A stretch of 64,000 bases of DNA. Source: Anaerolineaceae bacterium. GTDB taxonomy: Bacteria > Chloroflexota > Anaerolineae > Anaerolineales > Anaerolineaceae. Location of the stretch: the NCBI GenBank assembly GCA_020845515.1, contig JADLFQ010000072.1, forward strand, positions 20,867 to 84,866, in the 5' to 3' direction. The notes under the pieces are model-generated. The model was not told where the DNA came from. It saw only the letters and a list, made by a program, of their open reading frames with translations, and did not search any database. This document shows, in pieces, positions 1 to 8,583 of this stretch; within the stretch, counting starts at the first letter, position 1; each line of letters starts with the position of its first letter. The translations under genes were made by a program, and so were the position numbers.

Positions 1-177
1 GGTAACCACATCCGGCGGCACTTCCCGCGAAGTGACACTTTCCGCGCGATCCAGTTCTGCGTTCAGGGCTTTGATATAGTTGCTGTTGCGATACTCCGAT
101 AGTTGGGCATCGCGGATTAATTCGCGCAGCCGCTCTTCGTCAAATTGGGTGATAAAAATCGTTCTTTGGTGACTCAT
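1..177 (-). CDS. rnk: Rnk-like nucleoside diphosphate kinase regulator (3' end outside window)
   Basis: The minus strand opens with ATG at 177 and reads 59 codons without a stop to the window edge, too short for the supplied ORF track. The translation (MSHQRTIFITQFDEERLREL..., then ALNAELDRAESV and EVPPDVVT) matches the N-terminal coiled-coil region of Rnk-type proteins, where the pattern L..EL.RA..V...E.P.DVVTM is characteristic. Rnk proteins resemble GreA/GreB and bind RNA polymerase; they were named for an effect on nucleoside diphosphate kinase. The GreA-like FKBP-fold C-terminal domain would lie outside the window, so it is unknown whether the gene is intact. A GreA paralogue is the main alternative. 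Confidence 0.72.
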   Translation of the reverse strand, partial: MSHQRTIFITQFDEERLRELIRDAQLSEYRNSNYIKALNAELDRAESVTSREVPPDVVT

Positions 178-256
178 GCCAGTTTCCTTGCCCAACCAGT
201 TGGATAAATGGAGTAATTGGAGTATAGCACATCTTGGGATTTTTTTTCAAAAATTT

Positions 257-2752
257 TCAGTGCACTTCAAAAGTTATCCGTTCGCTCTCGACCCGCCCGC
301 CGCCGGCGGTGACGCCGGAAACCCATACCGTGTGCATTCCGGTCGTCAGCGGCTGCCAGGTCTCAAAGGGTGCACTTTCCAGAACAGCGCCGGGTATGCC
401 GTCAAAATAGAAGACGATCTGCCGCAGGGCCGGCGGTGCGGTGGCGCGCAGGCGAACTTGCTGCACCTCATGCGGCAGTTTGTCGGAGAGATAGAAGACG
501 GAGTTGGGCGCGGGCGAGAGAATTTGCAAACCCTCCGGCTGGGAGTTTTCCATCACCCTGTCCATGGCGGCCCCTCTCACCAGGTCGCTCCACAGCGTCA
601 ATCCGTGGGCACGCCCCCAAGCTTCGGCTTGCGGGGGCAGGTCCAAGACCGTAATCGTTTTTCTTAATTCCGGCGGGGCGGCCTCATCTTCCAACTGCCC
701 ACTGGCTTTGTTAATCTCCACCAGACGATAGAAGGTATCCTTGTCTTGCGGCTGTGTCCCCGCCAGGTACCACTCCAGCCGCCGGTTGGGGCAAGCCGGG
801 GTGGGGAGTTTTCCGGAAAGTGCACAGATCTCCACATGAACCAACCCCTTTGGGCGGGTAAAGGCCTCCTTCGAGCTTGCCGTCAGGATCGAGCGCATCG
901 TTTGCGCCCAAATTGGTGCGGCGCCGGTCAGCCCGGTGATGTTGTGCATGGCTTCGTGGCTGGTGTTGCCCACCCAGACGCCCACGACCAGCGAGGGGGT
1001 GTATCCGATTGTCCAGTTATCATGAAAATTAGTGGTTGTGCCGGTTTTTACTGCCGCCGGGCGATCTAATCGCAGCACGCTGTCGCGCCCAAAACCAATG
1101 AGGCGGGCATTGTCGTCGCTCAAAATATCGCTGATCAGCCAGGCCACCCGTTCGTCCAGCACACGCTCGGAGGGCGCAGGCGGGCGGTGGTAACGCACAT
1201 TTCCGTGATTATCCGTTATTTCTTGAATTCCGAAAGGACTGATTTGGTAACCACCGTTTGCGAAGGCGCCGTAGGCGGCTGTCAGTTCCAGCAGGCTGAC
1301 TTCAGCGCCGCCGAGCGCGGCTGAGAGATCGGCCTGGTATGGATCCTCCAACGTTGTAATGCCCAGACGCCGGACGAAGGAAAAGAATGCAGGCAGCCCA
1401 ACATGGTCAAGCGCGGCCACCGCAGGGATGTTCAGCGATGAGGCCAGTGCTTCGCGCGCCAGTACCGGTCCGTGCTCCAGCCCGTCGTAATTGACCGGGA
1501 TATAAGCTTTGCCATCGTGGGTCTTGAATGATGTGGACACATCCAGGATCATTGTCCCTGCTGACCAAGGCTGAGGGGTGCGCGGGTCAAAAGCAGCAGC
1601 GTAAATCAAAGGCTTAAGCGCGGAGCCGGGCTGGCGCGGCGAGAGCGCCATGTTGAGTGCACCGGCCTGTGCCGCATCAAAATAGTCCGGGCTGCCGACC
1701 ATCGCCAGAATCTCGCTGCTGCGCGGGTCGAGGACTACCAGCGCGGCGCTGTTGACGTTATGACTGAAAGGGTCATTGCTCTGGCGGCGGAGGGCGTCCA
1801 ATTGGGCGTTCACAGCCCGTTCAGCCAGGCGCTGCCAGTCCAGGTTTATGGTGGTACGCACGTTCCAGCCGCCGCCGCTGCGCAATTCCTCGGAGCTAAA
1901 GATTCGATCCAACTGTGAGCGCACCATCATGAGGAAGTGCGGCGCTTCCATCGGGTAGGGGCTTTCAGCCAGCTTCAGGGTTTCACGGGCGGCCAGTTCG
2001 GCCTCTCCGGATCGAAGTATTCCTTGTTTGACCATCAACCCCAGCACCACTTTCTGACGTGCTTTGGCTGTTTCCAGATTCTCAAAGGGGTCATACAATG
2101 CGGGCGCCTGTGGCAGACCTGCCAGCAGAGCACATTCTGCCAGGTCGAGCGCCGAGGCGGGCTTGCCAAAGTACGTCTGTGCAGCGGCTTCCACACCATA
2201 GGCGAGTTTGCCGTAATAGGTTTGGTTCAGGTAGAGCGCCAGCACCTCGTCCTTGCTGTAACGCCGGGAGATCTGCCACGCCAATGCGATTTCGCGCAGT
2301 TTACGCCGCAGGCTGCGCTCGCCGCTTTCCAACAGCAGGTTGCGCGCGGTTTGCTGGGTGATGGTGCTGCCGCCGGCCAGTATATCACCACCGCGCAGGT
2401 TGATCCAGGCAGCCCGCAGGATACCGGCCAAGTCCACACCAGGGTTTTGATAAAAAGAGCTGTCTTCGGTTGCGATTGTCGCCTGGCGCAGCGCGAGGGG
2501 GATCTCTTCCAACGGCAATACCGTATGCCGTCCACCATCCGGGGGCAGCATTTCATAGAGCAGCCGCCCGTCGCGCGCGGTGATGCGCACGCTGGGGGTG
2601 TTCAGCCGCCCGGTCATTTGGCCGGGGTCGGGCAGATCGTTGAATACCCAGACATAGAACCCGGCCGCGCTTGCGGCGGCCAGGCACAGCAAGAGCAGGA
2701 TAACCCACCACCAACGGACAGCCTTGGGTTGGCGTATCTTTTGTGCCTTCGT
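257..2752 (-). CDS. pbpC: Bifunctional penicillin-binding protein 1C, abnormal start codon
   Basis: Membrane-anchored peptidoglycan glycosyltransferase/transpeptidase. After a TM helix (WWWVILLLLCLAAAS) comes a GT51 domain with EDSSFYQNPGVD and GGSTITQQTARNLLL, then a transpeptidase domain with SxxK (GSALKP), SxN (SSLN) and KTG (AVKTGTTTNF), and a C-terminal beta-rich domain (LSPAPNSVFYL... to the end) as in PBP1C. The supplied ORF starts at a TTG at 2692, which would cut the TM helix in half. The reading frame continues upstream to a TAA at 2770-2768, and the only well-placed start is ACG at 2752 (KAQKIRQPKAVRWWW), a few bases after GGAAAGGAAGGGG. No ATG/GTG/TTG lies between. Either ACG initiates, the start has mutated, or there is a sequence error. 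Family identity is secure; the exact 5' end is not. Confidence 0.85.
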   Translation of the reverse strand, partial: TKAQKIRQPKAVRWWWVILLLLCLAAASAAGFYVWVFNDLPDPGQMTGRLNTPSVRITARDGRLLYEMLPPDGGRHTVLPLEEIPLALRQATIATEDSSFYQNPGVDLAGILRAAWINLRGGDILAGGSTITQQTARNLLLESGERSLRRKLREIALAWQISRRYSKDEVLALYLNQTYYGKLAYGVEAAAQTYFGKPASALDLAECALLAGLPQAPALYDPFENLETAKARQKVVLGLMVKQGILRSGEAELAARETLKLAESPYPMEAPHFLMMVRSQLDRIFSSEELRSGGGWNVRTTINLDWQRLAERAVNAQLDALRRQSNDPFSHNVNSAALVVLDPRSSEILAMVGSPDYFDAAQAGALNMALSPRQPGSALKPLIYAAAFDPRTPQPWSAGTMILDVSTSFKTHDGKAYIPVNYDGLEHGPVLAREALASSLNIPAVAALDHVGLPAFFSFVRRLGITTLEDPYQADLSAALGGAEVSLLELTAAYGAFANGGYQISPFGIQEITDNHGNVRYHRPPAPSERVLDERVAWLISDILSDDNARLIGFGRDSVLRLDRPAAVKTGTTTNFHDNWTIGYTPSLVVGVWVGNTSHEAMHNITGLTGAAPIWAQTMRSILTASSKEAFTRPKGLVHVEICALSGKLPTPACPNRRLEWYLAGTQPQDKDTFYRLVEINKASGQLEDEAAPPELRKTITVLDLPPQAEAWGRAHGLTLWSDLVRGAAMDRVMENSQPEGLQILSPAPNSVFYLSDKLPHEVQQVRLRATAPPALRQIVFYFDGIPGAVLESAPFETWQPLTTGMHTVWVSGVTAGGGRVESERITFEVH

Positions 2753-2851
2753 AGCCCCTTCCTTTCCTTACGAATGTCTGTCAGGTTTAGACATAGGACG
2801 AACCCGGAGCGTGGAATGTTTCTGTTTTCTTGTGAGCGAACCGTACGCGCT

Positions 2852-3814
2852 TCAGTTCTTTTTGGCGTCCAAGCTTGTTTTGGAAGATTGGGTCAGGTTG
2901 GGGACGATCGAGGTCGTCGGTTCTGCACGGCGCTCCAGCATGGCAGTACGCGGGTTGAAGGCCGGTAAACGCTGCATGTTGACGAGGTATTTTGCCATCA
3001 GCACCTGGCGCGGGCCCGGGGCGGCTCCTAACACCGTCAGGTCACTCTCCAGTTCCGCCTGGTATGAGCGTACAGCCAGATAAAGCGGGCGCGAGGGGCG
3101 CGGCACAATGTGGACTGCCAAGCCTATCAGCAGTTCCATGGTGTTATTAACGCCGGGGTGGAACAGCGGTTGGATATAGGCGCCACGCGGCCCCAGCCAG
3201 ACCTGGCCACAAGCCAGCAGTTCGTCCTTTTCCGGCCGGTAGACCAGGTTTTGTCCCTGCGACTCCGGGCAGGCTTCGGCGCTCTGTACAAGCGGAGGGA
3301 CAAGAGACTGGTACAGGCTGCGAATGGCAATTTCATCCACTGAAAGGGCTGGCTGCCAGGCCGCCGCCGTGCCATGATGGCTTTCCGACAGTTTTTCCAA
3401 CTGCCAAATCTGCTGACGGGCGTAGACCACAAACCCGGCTTTGCGCAGGGCTTCGTACAGCGGGCTGTTTTCTTCCACCTCCGCCAGCACATTACACGCG
3501 CCCCAGACACCAGCTTCGTAAGCCAGCTGCTCCAGCAGCAACACGACATCCTCCTGCCGGGCGGCCTGTTCCGGAAAAAGGAAAGCCAGGCGTGCTGAAC
3601 GCTTTCCGGTGTGGTAATGCACCTGTCCTACCGGCTTGGGGGCGCCGTTGCCCCCCGAAGCCACGCCGGTATAACTGCCGCGCGCCGGGTTGAGGGAAGA
3701 GAGGATAGCCAGCGGTGATAACGGGCCGCCGAGAGTCAGCGCGAGGATATTGTCCAGACAGGCAACCTGCCGCCGGTAACGGATCAAGAGGGGGAGATCA
3801 TGCCATGTGAACAA
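2852..3814 (-). CDS. GNAT-like uncharacterised protein downstream of pdxT
   Basis: A 320-residue protein whose middle (LAFLFPEQ..., LLLEQLAYEAGVWGACNVLAEVEENSPLYEALRKAGF) resembles the later strands and helices of a GNAT acetyltransferase fold: a helix of the 'L...L...A...G...l.AEV' type, then L..AGF. I do not recognise a characterised subfamily. The start is TTG at 3814, 8 bp after the pdxT stop; the frame is open further upstream but offers no ATG or GTG. The tight spacing suggests co-transcription with pdxST, but nothing in the sequence links it to vitamin B6. The long C-terminal half (about residues 150-320) has no clear family. Confidence 0.6.
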   Translation of the reverse strand: MFTWHDLPLLIRYRRQVACLDNILALTLGGPLSPLAILSSLNPARGSYTGVASGGNGAPKPVGQVHYHTGKRSARLAFLFPEQAARQEDVVLLLEQLAYEAGVWGACNVLAEVEENSPLYEALRKAGFVVYARQQIWQLEKLSESHHGTAAAWQPALSVDEIAIRSLYQSLVPPLVQSAEACPESQGQNLVYRPEKDELLACGQVWLGPRGAYIQPLFHPGVNNTMELLIGLAVHIVPRPSRPLYLAVRSYQAELESDLTVLGAAPGPRQVLMAKYLVNMQRLPAFNPRTAMLERRAEPTTSIVPNLTQSSKTSLDAKKN

Positions 3815-3822
3815 CCGGATTT

Positions 3823-4401
3823 CTATTTTGCCATCTCCAAAAAGTATCGGTGAAAACGATCATCCCCGGTCAATTCGGGGTGAAACGATGTTGCCAGCAA
3901 CCGTCCTTGCCGGGCAGCAACGATGCGCCCGTTGGGGAGAGCGGCCAGGCTGCGGGCGCTTCCCCAGACCGATTCGATCAAGGGGGCGCGGATGAAGACG
4001 GCATGAAAGGTCTTTTGATGCCCGTTGGAAGCGGGCAGAAATGGCGTATCCAAGTCCACTTCAAAGCTGTCCACCTGGCGACCAAACGCGTTCCGCATCA
4101 CCATAATATCCATTATACCCAACAAAGGTTGCGGCCGGCGAGCGTCTTTGGAGAGAAAGATCGCCCCCGCGCACGTACCCCAGATGGCGTGTTGCTCCCC
4201 GAACTGGCGCAGCGGCTCCATCAGTCCATAAGTTTCCGCCAGTTTACCGATTGTGGTGGATTCACCTCCCGGGATGATGAGGGCATCAAGCCCGTCGAGG
4301 TGCTGCGGCAGGCGCACCTCGACGGTTTCTGCGCCCAGGCGCAACAGCATGGCTTGATGCTCGATGAAATCGCCTTGCAAAGCCAAAATGCCAACTTTCA
4401 T
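3823..4401 (-). CDS. pdxT: Pyridoxal 5'-phosphate synthase glutaminase subunit PdxT
   Basis: Class I glutamine amidotransferase of 192 residues that supplies ammonia to PdxS in the DXP-independent route to PLP. GGESTTIGKL, the nucleophile Cys in WGTCAGAIFL and the His-x-Glu pair in SFHPELTGDDRFH form the family triad. Length and order are normal. It starts with ATG 3 bp after the pdxS stop, so the two subunits are surely co-translated; the active complex is a 12+12 assembly in the family. Confidence 0.97.
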   Translation of the reverse strand: MKVGILALQGDFIEHQAMLLRLGAETVEVRLPQHLDGLDALIIPGGESTTIGKLAETYGLMEPLRQFGEQHAIWGTCAGAIFLSKDARRPQPLLGIMDIMVMRNAFGRQVDSFEVDLDTPFLPASNGHQKTFHAVFIRAPLIESVWGSARSLAALPNGRIVAARQGRLLATSFHPELTGDDRFHRYFLEMAK

Positions 4402-4404
4402 CGC

Positions 4405-5292
4405 CTACCAGCCCCGCCCGGCGGTCAGCTCCTCTGCCGGGATGGAAGACACCGCGCGGCCAACCATTGGCTCACCCAGGTTGCGGCTGATCTCGGCCAG
4501 CAAGGCAGCATCTTGATAATGGGTAACAGCCTTGACAATCGCGGCGGCACGGCGGGCGGGGTCGCCGGATTTGAAGATGCCCGAACCAACAAAAACGCCA
4601 TCCATGCCAAGCTGCATCATCAGGGCGGCGTCGGCTGGCGTAGCGATACCGCCGGCGGCAAAGTTGACCACCGGCAGACGCCCCAGGCTGCGCACTTCAA
4701 GCAACCCCTCATAGGGTGCGCCCCATTCCTTGGCGACGGTCATCACTTCCTCTTCCGGCAGGTTTTGCAGGCGACGAATCTCGCCCATGATCACACGGGC
4801 ATGCCGGACAGCCTCCACCACATCGCCCGTGCCTGCTTCGCCTTTGGTGCGGATCATGGCAGCGCCTTCCCCCAGCCGGCGCAGTGCCTCGCCCAAATTG
4901 CGCGCCCCGCACACAAAGGGAATCTTGAAAGGATGTTTGTAAATATGGTAGGTTTCATCAGCGGGGGTGAGCACCTCCGATTCATCAATATAATCAACTC
5001 CAAGCGCTTCCAGGATCTGCGCTTCGACCATGTGCCCAATACGGCACTTTGCCATCACCGGAATGGTTACCGCGTCCATAATTTTGAGAATTAACTCTGG
5101 ATCGCTCATGCGCGCCACGCCACCGTCGGCACGGATGTCGGCTGGGACACGTTCAAGCGCCATCACCGCGACTGCGCCGGCGTCCTCGGCAATACGGGCA
5201 TGCTCCGACGTGACCACATCCATAATGACGCCGCCTTTAAGCATTTGCGCCAGTCCTTTTTTGACGGCAAAGGTTGCTGTTTCTTGTTCCAT
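4405..5292 (-). CDS. pdxS: Pyridoxal 5'-phosphate synthase lyase subunit PdxS
   Basis: TIM-barrel synthase of 295 residues that makes PLP from ribose 5-phosphate (or ribulose 5-phosphate), glyceraldehyde 3-phosphate and PdxT-derived ammonia. Diagnostic stretches are [51 protein letters not shown] and the phosphate-binding [16 protein letters not shown]. First gene of a minus-strand unit pdxS-pdxT-GNAT-like, divergent from cobT with 164 bp between. A good SD (GGAGTAATTC) precedes the ATG. A MocR/PdxR-type regulator sits 50 kb away at 55.6-57.1 kb; no link is shown by sequence. Confidence 0.98.
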   Translation of the reverse strand: MEQETATFAVKKGLAQMLKGGVIMDVVTSEHARIAEDAGAVAVMALERVPADIRADGGVARMSDPELILKIMDAVTIPVMAKCRIGHMVEAQILEALGVDYIDESEVLTPADETYHIYKHPFKIPFVCGARNLGEALRRLGEGAAMIRTKGEAGTGDVVEAVRHARVIMGEIRRLQNLPEEEVMTVAKEWGAPYEGLLEVRSLGRLPVVNFAAGGIATPADAALMMQLGMDGVFVGSGIFKSGDPARRAAAIVKAVTHYQDAALLAEISRNLGEPMVGRAVSSIPAEELTAGRGW

Positions 5293-5361
5293 TGAATTAC
5301 TCCTTCGAGAGTTTGTTTATTTTCCGACCTTTAGTATCGCGCAAAGTGGCATGATGAAAAA

Positions 5362-5375
5362 TGCCAGTTCTGGCA
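5362..5375. promoter_or_regulatory. Palindrome TGCCAGTTCTGGCA in pdxS/cobT spacer
   Basis: A perfect 6+2+6 inverted repeat between the divergent pdxS and cobT genes, about 20 bp upstream of the candidate cobT -35 box. A second GCCAGC...GCTGG palindrome lies at 5424-5439. Operator-like by position and symmetry; the binding protein is unknown. Confidence 0.35.
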
Positions 5376-5395
5376 AATTGATGATAGGCCACTTT

Positions 5396-5424
5396 TTGAC
5401 AAGGGAAAAGCAGAAAAATATTTG
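5396..5424 (+). promoter_or_regulatory. Candidate sigma-70 promoter for the cob operon
   Basis: TTGACA at 5396-5401, a 17-bp spacer, then TATTTG at 5419-5424, about 33 bp before the cobT ATG. The -35 is perfect, the -10 weak. An alternative -10 (TAAAAT near 5446) would give an almost leaderless mRNA. Confidence 0.4.
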
Positions 5425-5456
5425 CCAGCCGCCTGCTGGTAAGATAAAATTCTGGT

Positions 5457-6494
5457 ATGAAAATACCTCCCATTCCCCCCATTCTTATTGAAGCTTCTGA
5501 GGCGGCCCGCCGCAGGCAGGCAGAACTTACCAAGCCCCATGGCAGCCTGGGACGGCTGGAAGACCTTTCTGCCCAATTGGCTGGAATGACCGGTCAGACG
5601 CGCCCCAGGCTGGCGAGCAAGGCTGTCATTGTCATGGCCGCAGATCACGGCGCCGCGCTGGAAGGTGTCAGCGCTTACCCGGCTGAGGTGACCCACCAGA
5701 TGGTGCTTAATTTCCTGCACGGCGGCGCGGCGATCAATGTGCTGGCACGCCAGGCTGGCGCGCGTGTGGTCGTCGTGGATATCGGGGTTGCCTCGGAGTT
5801 TGAAGAGGCGGAGGGTCTGGTGCGCCGTAAAATTGCCGCAGGTACGCGCAGTATTGCATCCGGCCCGGCCATGAGCCGCGCTGAGGCTGAGCAGGCGCTG
5901 CAAGTTGGAATTGATGTGGCAGGTGAGGAGATCCGGCGCGGCCTGAATTTGGTGGCGACGGGCGACATGGGGATCGGCAATACGACGCCTTCGGCGGCAA
6001 TCGTCTCCGCGATCACAGGGCTGCCGCCCCGGCAGGTTACCGGGCGCGGCACGGGGTTGGACAACGCCGGACTGGCGCGCAAGACTGCCATGATTGAACA
6101 AGCCTTGTTGGCCAACCAGCCTGACCCGGATGACGCGCTGGACGTGCTTTGCAAGGTGGGCGGGCTGGAAATTGCAGGGCTGGCGGGGGTGATGCTTGGG
6201 GCGGCAGCCGCGCGCGTGCCGGTGGTGCTTGATGGGTTCATCTCCGGGGCGGCTGCGCTGATTGCCGCCGGGCTTGCCCCGCAAGTGAGGGATTATTTGC
6301 TTGCCTCGCATCTCTCGGTGGAAATCGGGCATACAGCCATTTTGCAACATCTGAGGCTGCCGCCCTTGCTGGACTTGCAATTGCGGCTGGGTGAAGGCAC
6401 GGGCGCAGTACTGGCTTTTCACCTTATTGAGGCCGCCTGCCGGATATTGGATGAGATGGCAACTTTTTCAGAAGCGGGTGTGAGCAAAGGGTAA
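5457..6494 (+). CDS. cobT: Nicotinate-nucleotide--dimethylbenzimidazole phosphoribosyltransferase CobT
   Basis: 345 residues, normal for CobT. It activates the lower-ligand base of cobamides by transferring phosphoribose from nicotinate mononucleotide, giving alpha-ribazole phosphate. Signatures are KPHGSLGRLEDLSAQLAG near the start, MAADHGAALEGVSAYP, the glycine-rich ATGDMGIGNTTPSAAI and the C-terminal HLIEAACRILDEMATFSEAGV carrying the catalytic Glu. First gene of a four-gene plus-strand cobamide operon. The antisense 363-aa ORF on the minus strand is a shadow of this gene. Confidence 0.97.
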   Translation: MKIPPIPPILIEASEAARRRQAELTKPHGSLGRLEDLSAQLAGMTGQTRPRLASKAVIVMAADHGAALEGVSAYPAEVTHQMVLNFLHGGAAINVLARQAGARVVVVDIGVASEFEEAEGLVRRKIAAGTRSIASGPAMSRAEAEQALQVGIDVAGEEIRRGLNLVATGDMGIGNTTPSAAIVSAITGLPPRQVTGRGTGLDNAGLARKTAMIEQALLANQPDPDDALDVLCKVGGLEIAGLAGVMLGAAAARVPVVLDGFISGAAALIAAGLAPQVRDYLLASHLSVEIGHTAILQHLRLPPLLDLQLRLGEGTGAVLAFHLIEAACRILDEMATFSEAGVSKG

Positions 6495-6497
6495 CCG

Positions 6498-7229
6498 GTG
6501 CAGCGACTTTTATACGCGCTCAGCCTGTTGACGGCCCTGCCGGTGCGGTTGCAGCAGCCGCCCGCGCCGGGCGACAGCGGGCGTGCCGCAGGCTGGTACC
6601 CGGCGGCAGGGCTGCTGCTTGGGGGCGCGGCAGCCGCAGGCGGGTGGTTGTTTGGGCAGATTTTTCCACCACTCATTACCGCTGTTCTGACCGTTATGCT
6701 GTGGGCTGCGCTGAGCGGGGGTTTGCACCTCGACGGGCTGGCTGACTGCTGTGATGGGCTGCTCAACACTTCCACCCCGCAGCGGCGGCTGGAGATTATG
6801 CGCGACTCGCGCTTGGGCAGTTTTGGCGCGGTTGGGCTGGTATTGGTATTGTTCTTGAAAATAGCTGCGCTGGTTTCCCTGCCTGCCGGTATGGAGGGGG
6901 TGCTTGCCATTTTGCTCGCGGCATCAGCCGGACGCTGGCTGGTGCTCCCTGCCGGGGCACAGCCTCCGGCGCGCCCCGATGGAATGGGCGCGGATTTTTC
7001 CCTGGGCTTGCAACCGCAGGCGTTTGTTTGGGGGGCTGTCCTGCCGCTGATACTGGCGGCTCTCAGCGGGATCCGGGGGCTGGCGGCGTTACCAGCCGCG
7101 CTGCTGGCGGCGGCCGGAGTGATCTTGCTGGCACGGCGGCGCATCGGCGGGGTGACCGGTGATGTCTTTGGCGCGGTAGTGGAGGTGGGTGAGCTGGCCA
7201 CCCTGCTTGTATTCAGTATACGCCTATGA
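6498..7229 (+). CDS. cobS: Adenosylcobinamide-GDP ribazoletransferase CobS
   Basis: 243-residue polytopic membrane protein joining AdoCbi-GDP to alpha-ribazole (phosphate), the last cobamide assembly step. Family stretches are LLTALPVR, AAGWYPAAGLLLGG, ALSGGLHLDGLADCCDGLL and RLEIMRDSRLGSFGAVGLV (Mg-binding DGLxD region). GTG start 3 bp after the cobT stop; its last bases overlap the start of the next gene by 4 bp, so translation is probably coupled. Confidence 0.96.
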   Translation: MQRLLYALSLLTALPVRLQQPPAPGDSGRAAGWYPAAGLLLGGAAAAGGWLFGQIFPPLITAVLTVMLWAALSGGLHLDGLADCCDGLLNTSTPQRRLEIMRDSRLGSFGAVGLVLVLFLKIAALVSLPAGMEGVLAILLAASAGRWLVLPAGAQPPARPDGMGADFSLGLQPQAFVWGAVLPLILAALSGIRGLAALPAALLAAAGVILLARRRIGGVTGDVFGAVVEVGELATLLVFSIRL

Positions 7230-8011
7230 AAAACCCTCTTTATCGCCTCGGGACCACCTCGTATATTCTGCCGGATGATTTGATCCCGAATGTGCGCTTT
7301 CTGACTGGGAAGGTGCAGGATGTGGAGTTGATCTTGTTCGATATACAGGGCGGCCCCAGCAACCTGCCCGATGCTGCGACGGTGGAGGAGCTTGGACGGC
7401 TGGCGGAGGAGCACAACCTGACCTATACGGTACACCTGCCGCTTGATCTGCGCCTGGACGAAAACGGTGGTTCAGACCACATTTCGCTCCGACAGGCACA
7501 GCGGGTGATCGAGTGCACACGCCCCTTGCACCCGTGGGCATACGTCGCCCACCTCGACCGAAGCGCCCTTCCTGCACTCTTTGACCTGCAGAACCAAGCG
7601 CAATGGGTGAAGCAGGCCGCGCGGGCATTGGAATGCACCGCAGGTTGGATAGAAGACCCGGTTTCTCTGGCTGTAGAGAACCTCGAAGGCTATCCACCGG
7701 AGGTCAACCTGCCGGTATTGGAGCTTGTTCCTGCCAGTTTGTGCATTGATATCGGTCACCTGTGGCGGGATGGACATGCTGCGCCACCGTACCTCGACCT
7801 GTATTTGGAAAGAGCGCGGGTGGTTCATCTGCATGGCGTTGGCGAACGCGACCATGCTTCGCTGGTGCACACCCCGCCGGATGTGCTCCGCCGGACGCTC
7901 GACTGTCTTGCTGCAAGGCGCTATACGGGTGTGTTAACACTGGAAGTATTTAATCAAGCCGACCTGGAGAGTTCATTGGCAGTACTGCAGGCTGTGCAAG
8001 GAGAATTATGA
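7226..8011 (+). CDS. cbiR: CbiR-like cobamide-remodelling TIM-barrel hydrolase
   Basis: 261 residues of the AP-endonuclease-2/xylose-isomerase-like barrel, with metal-ligand-type positions AVENLEG, LCIDIGHLWRDG, VVHLHGV and LTLEVF. It overlaps cobS by 4 bp and cobU by 4 bp. A sugar-phosphate isomerase would make little sense here; CbiR, described from Akkermansia, is a member of this superfamily that opens the nucleotide loop of cobamides to yield a substrate for CobU/CobP, so that CobT/CobS can install another lower ligand. Position between cobS and cobU fits exactly. Function is inference from fold and context; specificity for the incoming cobamide cannot be read from sequence. Confidence 0.7.
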   Translation: MKNPLYRLGTTSYILPDDLIPNVRFLTGKVQDVELILFDIQGGPSNLPDAATVEELGRLAEEHNLTYTVHLPLDLRLDENGGSDHISLRQAQRVIECTRPLHPWAYVAHLDRSALPALFDLQNQAQWVKQAARALECTAGWIEDPVSLAVENLEGYPPEVNLPVLELVPASLCIDIGHLWRDGHAAPPYLDLYLERARVVHLHGVGERDHASLVHTPPDVLRRTLDCLAARRYTGVLTLEVFNQADLESSLAVLQAVQGEL

Positions 8012-8550
8012 GCATAACGACATTGGTCCTGGGAGGGGCGCGCAGCGGGAAGAGCGCCTACGCCGAACAACAAGCTCTGGAGAGCGGCAAAACGGTCTTG
8101 TACGTTGCAACTGCTACGGCGGAGGATGAGGAAATGGCCGCACGTATTGCTTCCCACCGCGCGGCACGGCCGGCGGACTGGCGTACACTGGAAGCACCCT
8201 TGCACACCGGTCAATCTATCCGGCAACACTACCAGGGTGAAGCTGTCATTGTGCTTGATTGCATTACCCTGCTAGCCAGCAATGTGTTGATGGGACTGGC
8301 AGAGCCATTTGACGCCGGGGTTTATCAAGAGGTACTCGATGCTGAGGTTGAGGGGCTGGCGCAAGCCATGGGTGCGCTGAAAGCCGGAGCGTGGTGGATC
8401 GTCTCGAATGAAGCCGGGTTGGGAGTGGTACCGGAATACACCCTGGGACGCTTGTACCGCGATGGGCTGGGGCGCATGAACCAACGCCTGGCGCAGATTT
8501 GCGAACATGTCATTTTTATGGCAGCGGGCTTGCCGCTTCAGCTTAAGTGA
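8008..8550 (+). CDS. cobU: Bifunctional adenosylcobinamide kinase/guanylyltransferase CobU
   Basis: 180 residues. Phosphorylates adenosylcobinamide and then forms AdoCbi-GDP. P-loop LGGARSGKSAYAEQ at the N-terminus, then ATATAEDEEMAARIASHRAARPADWRTLEAP containing the guanylylated His region, and VIVLDCITLLASN. The ATG follows GGAGAATT and overlaps the upstream stop. With CobT and CobS it completes the nucleotide-loop pathway; no corrin-ring genes are in the window, which suggests salvage of cobinamide or foreign cobamides. Confidence 0.97.
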   Translation: MSITTLVLGGARSGKSAYAEQQALESGKTVLYVATATAEDEEMAARIASHRAARPADWRTLEAPLHTGQSIRQHYQGEAVIVLDCITLLASNVLMGLAEPFDAGVYQEVLDAEVEGLAQAMGALKAGAWWIVSNEAGLGVVPEYTLGRLYRDGLGRMNQRLAQICEHVIFMAAGLPLQLK

Positions 8551-8583
8551 GGGGAATCGGAAGTGATCTGGTGGTGTTTTTGC

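Noticed and set aside
1937-2968. 343-aa plus-strand ORF
   Set aside because: Antisense to pbpC; composition typical of the complement of a GC-rich gene.
3850-5094. 414-aa plus-strand ORF
   Set aside because: Antisense shadow of pdxT-pdxS, whose motifs are unmistakable on the minus strand.
5293-5456. Cobalamin riboswitch before cobT (GGCCACT and GGGAAAAGC seen)
   Set aside because: Only 164 bp between divergent genes, no full B12 box and no room for the approximately 200-nt aptamer; a plain promoter fits better.
5331-6422. 363-aa minus-strand ORF
   Set aside because: Antisense shadow of cobT; Gln/His/Arg-rich low-complexity composition and no start signal.
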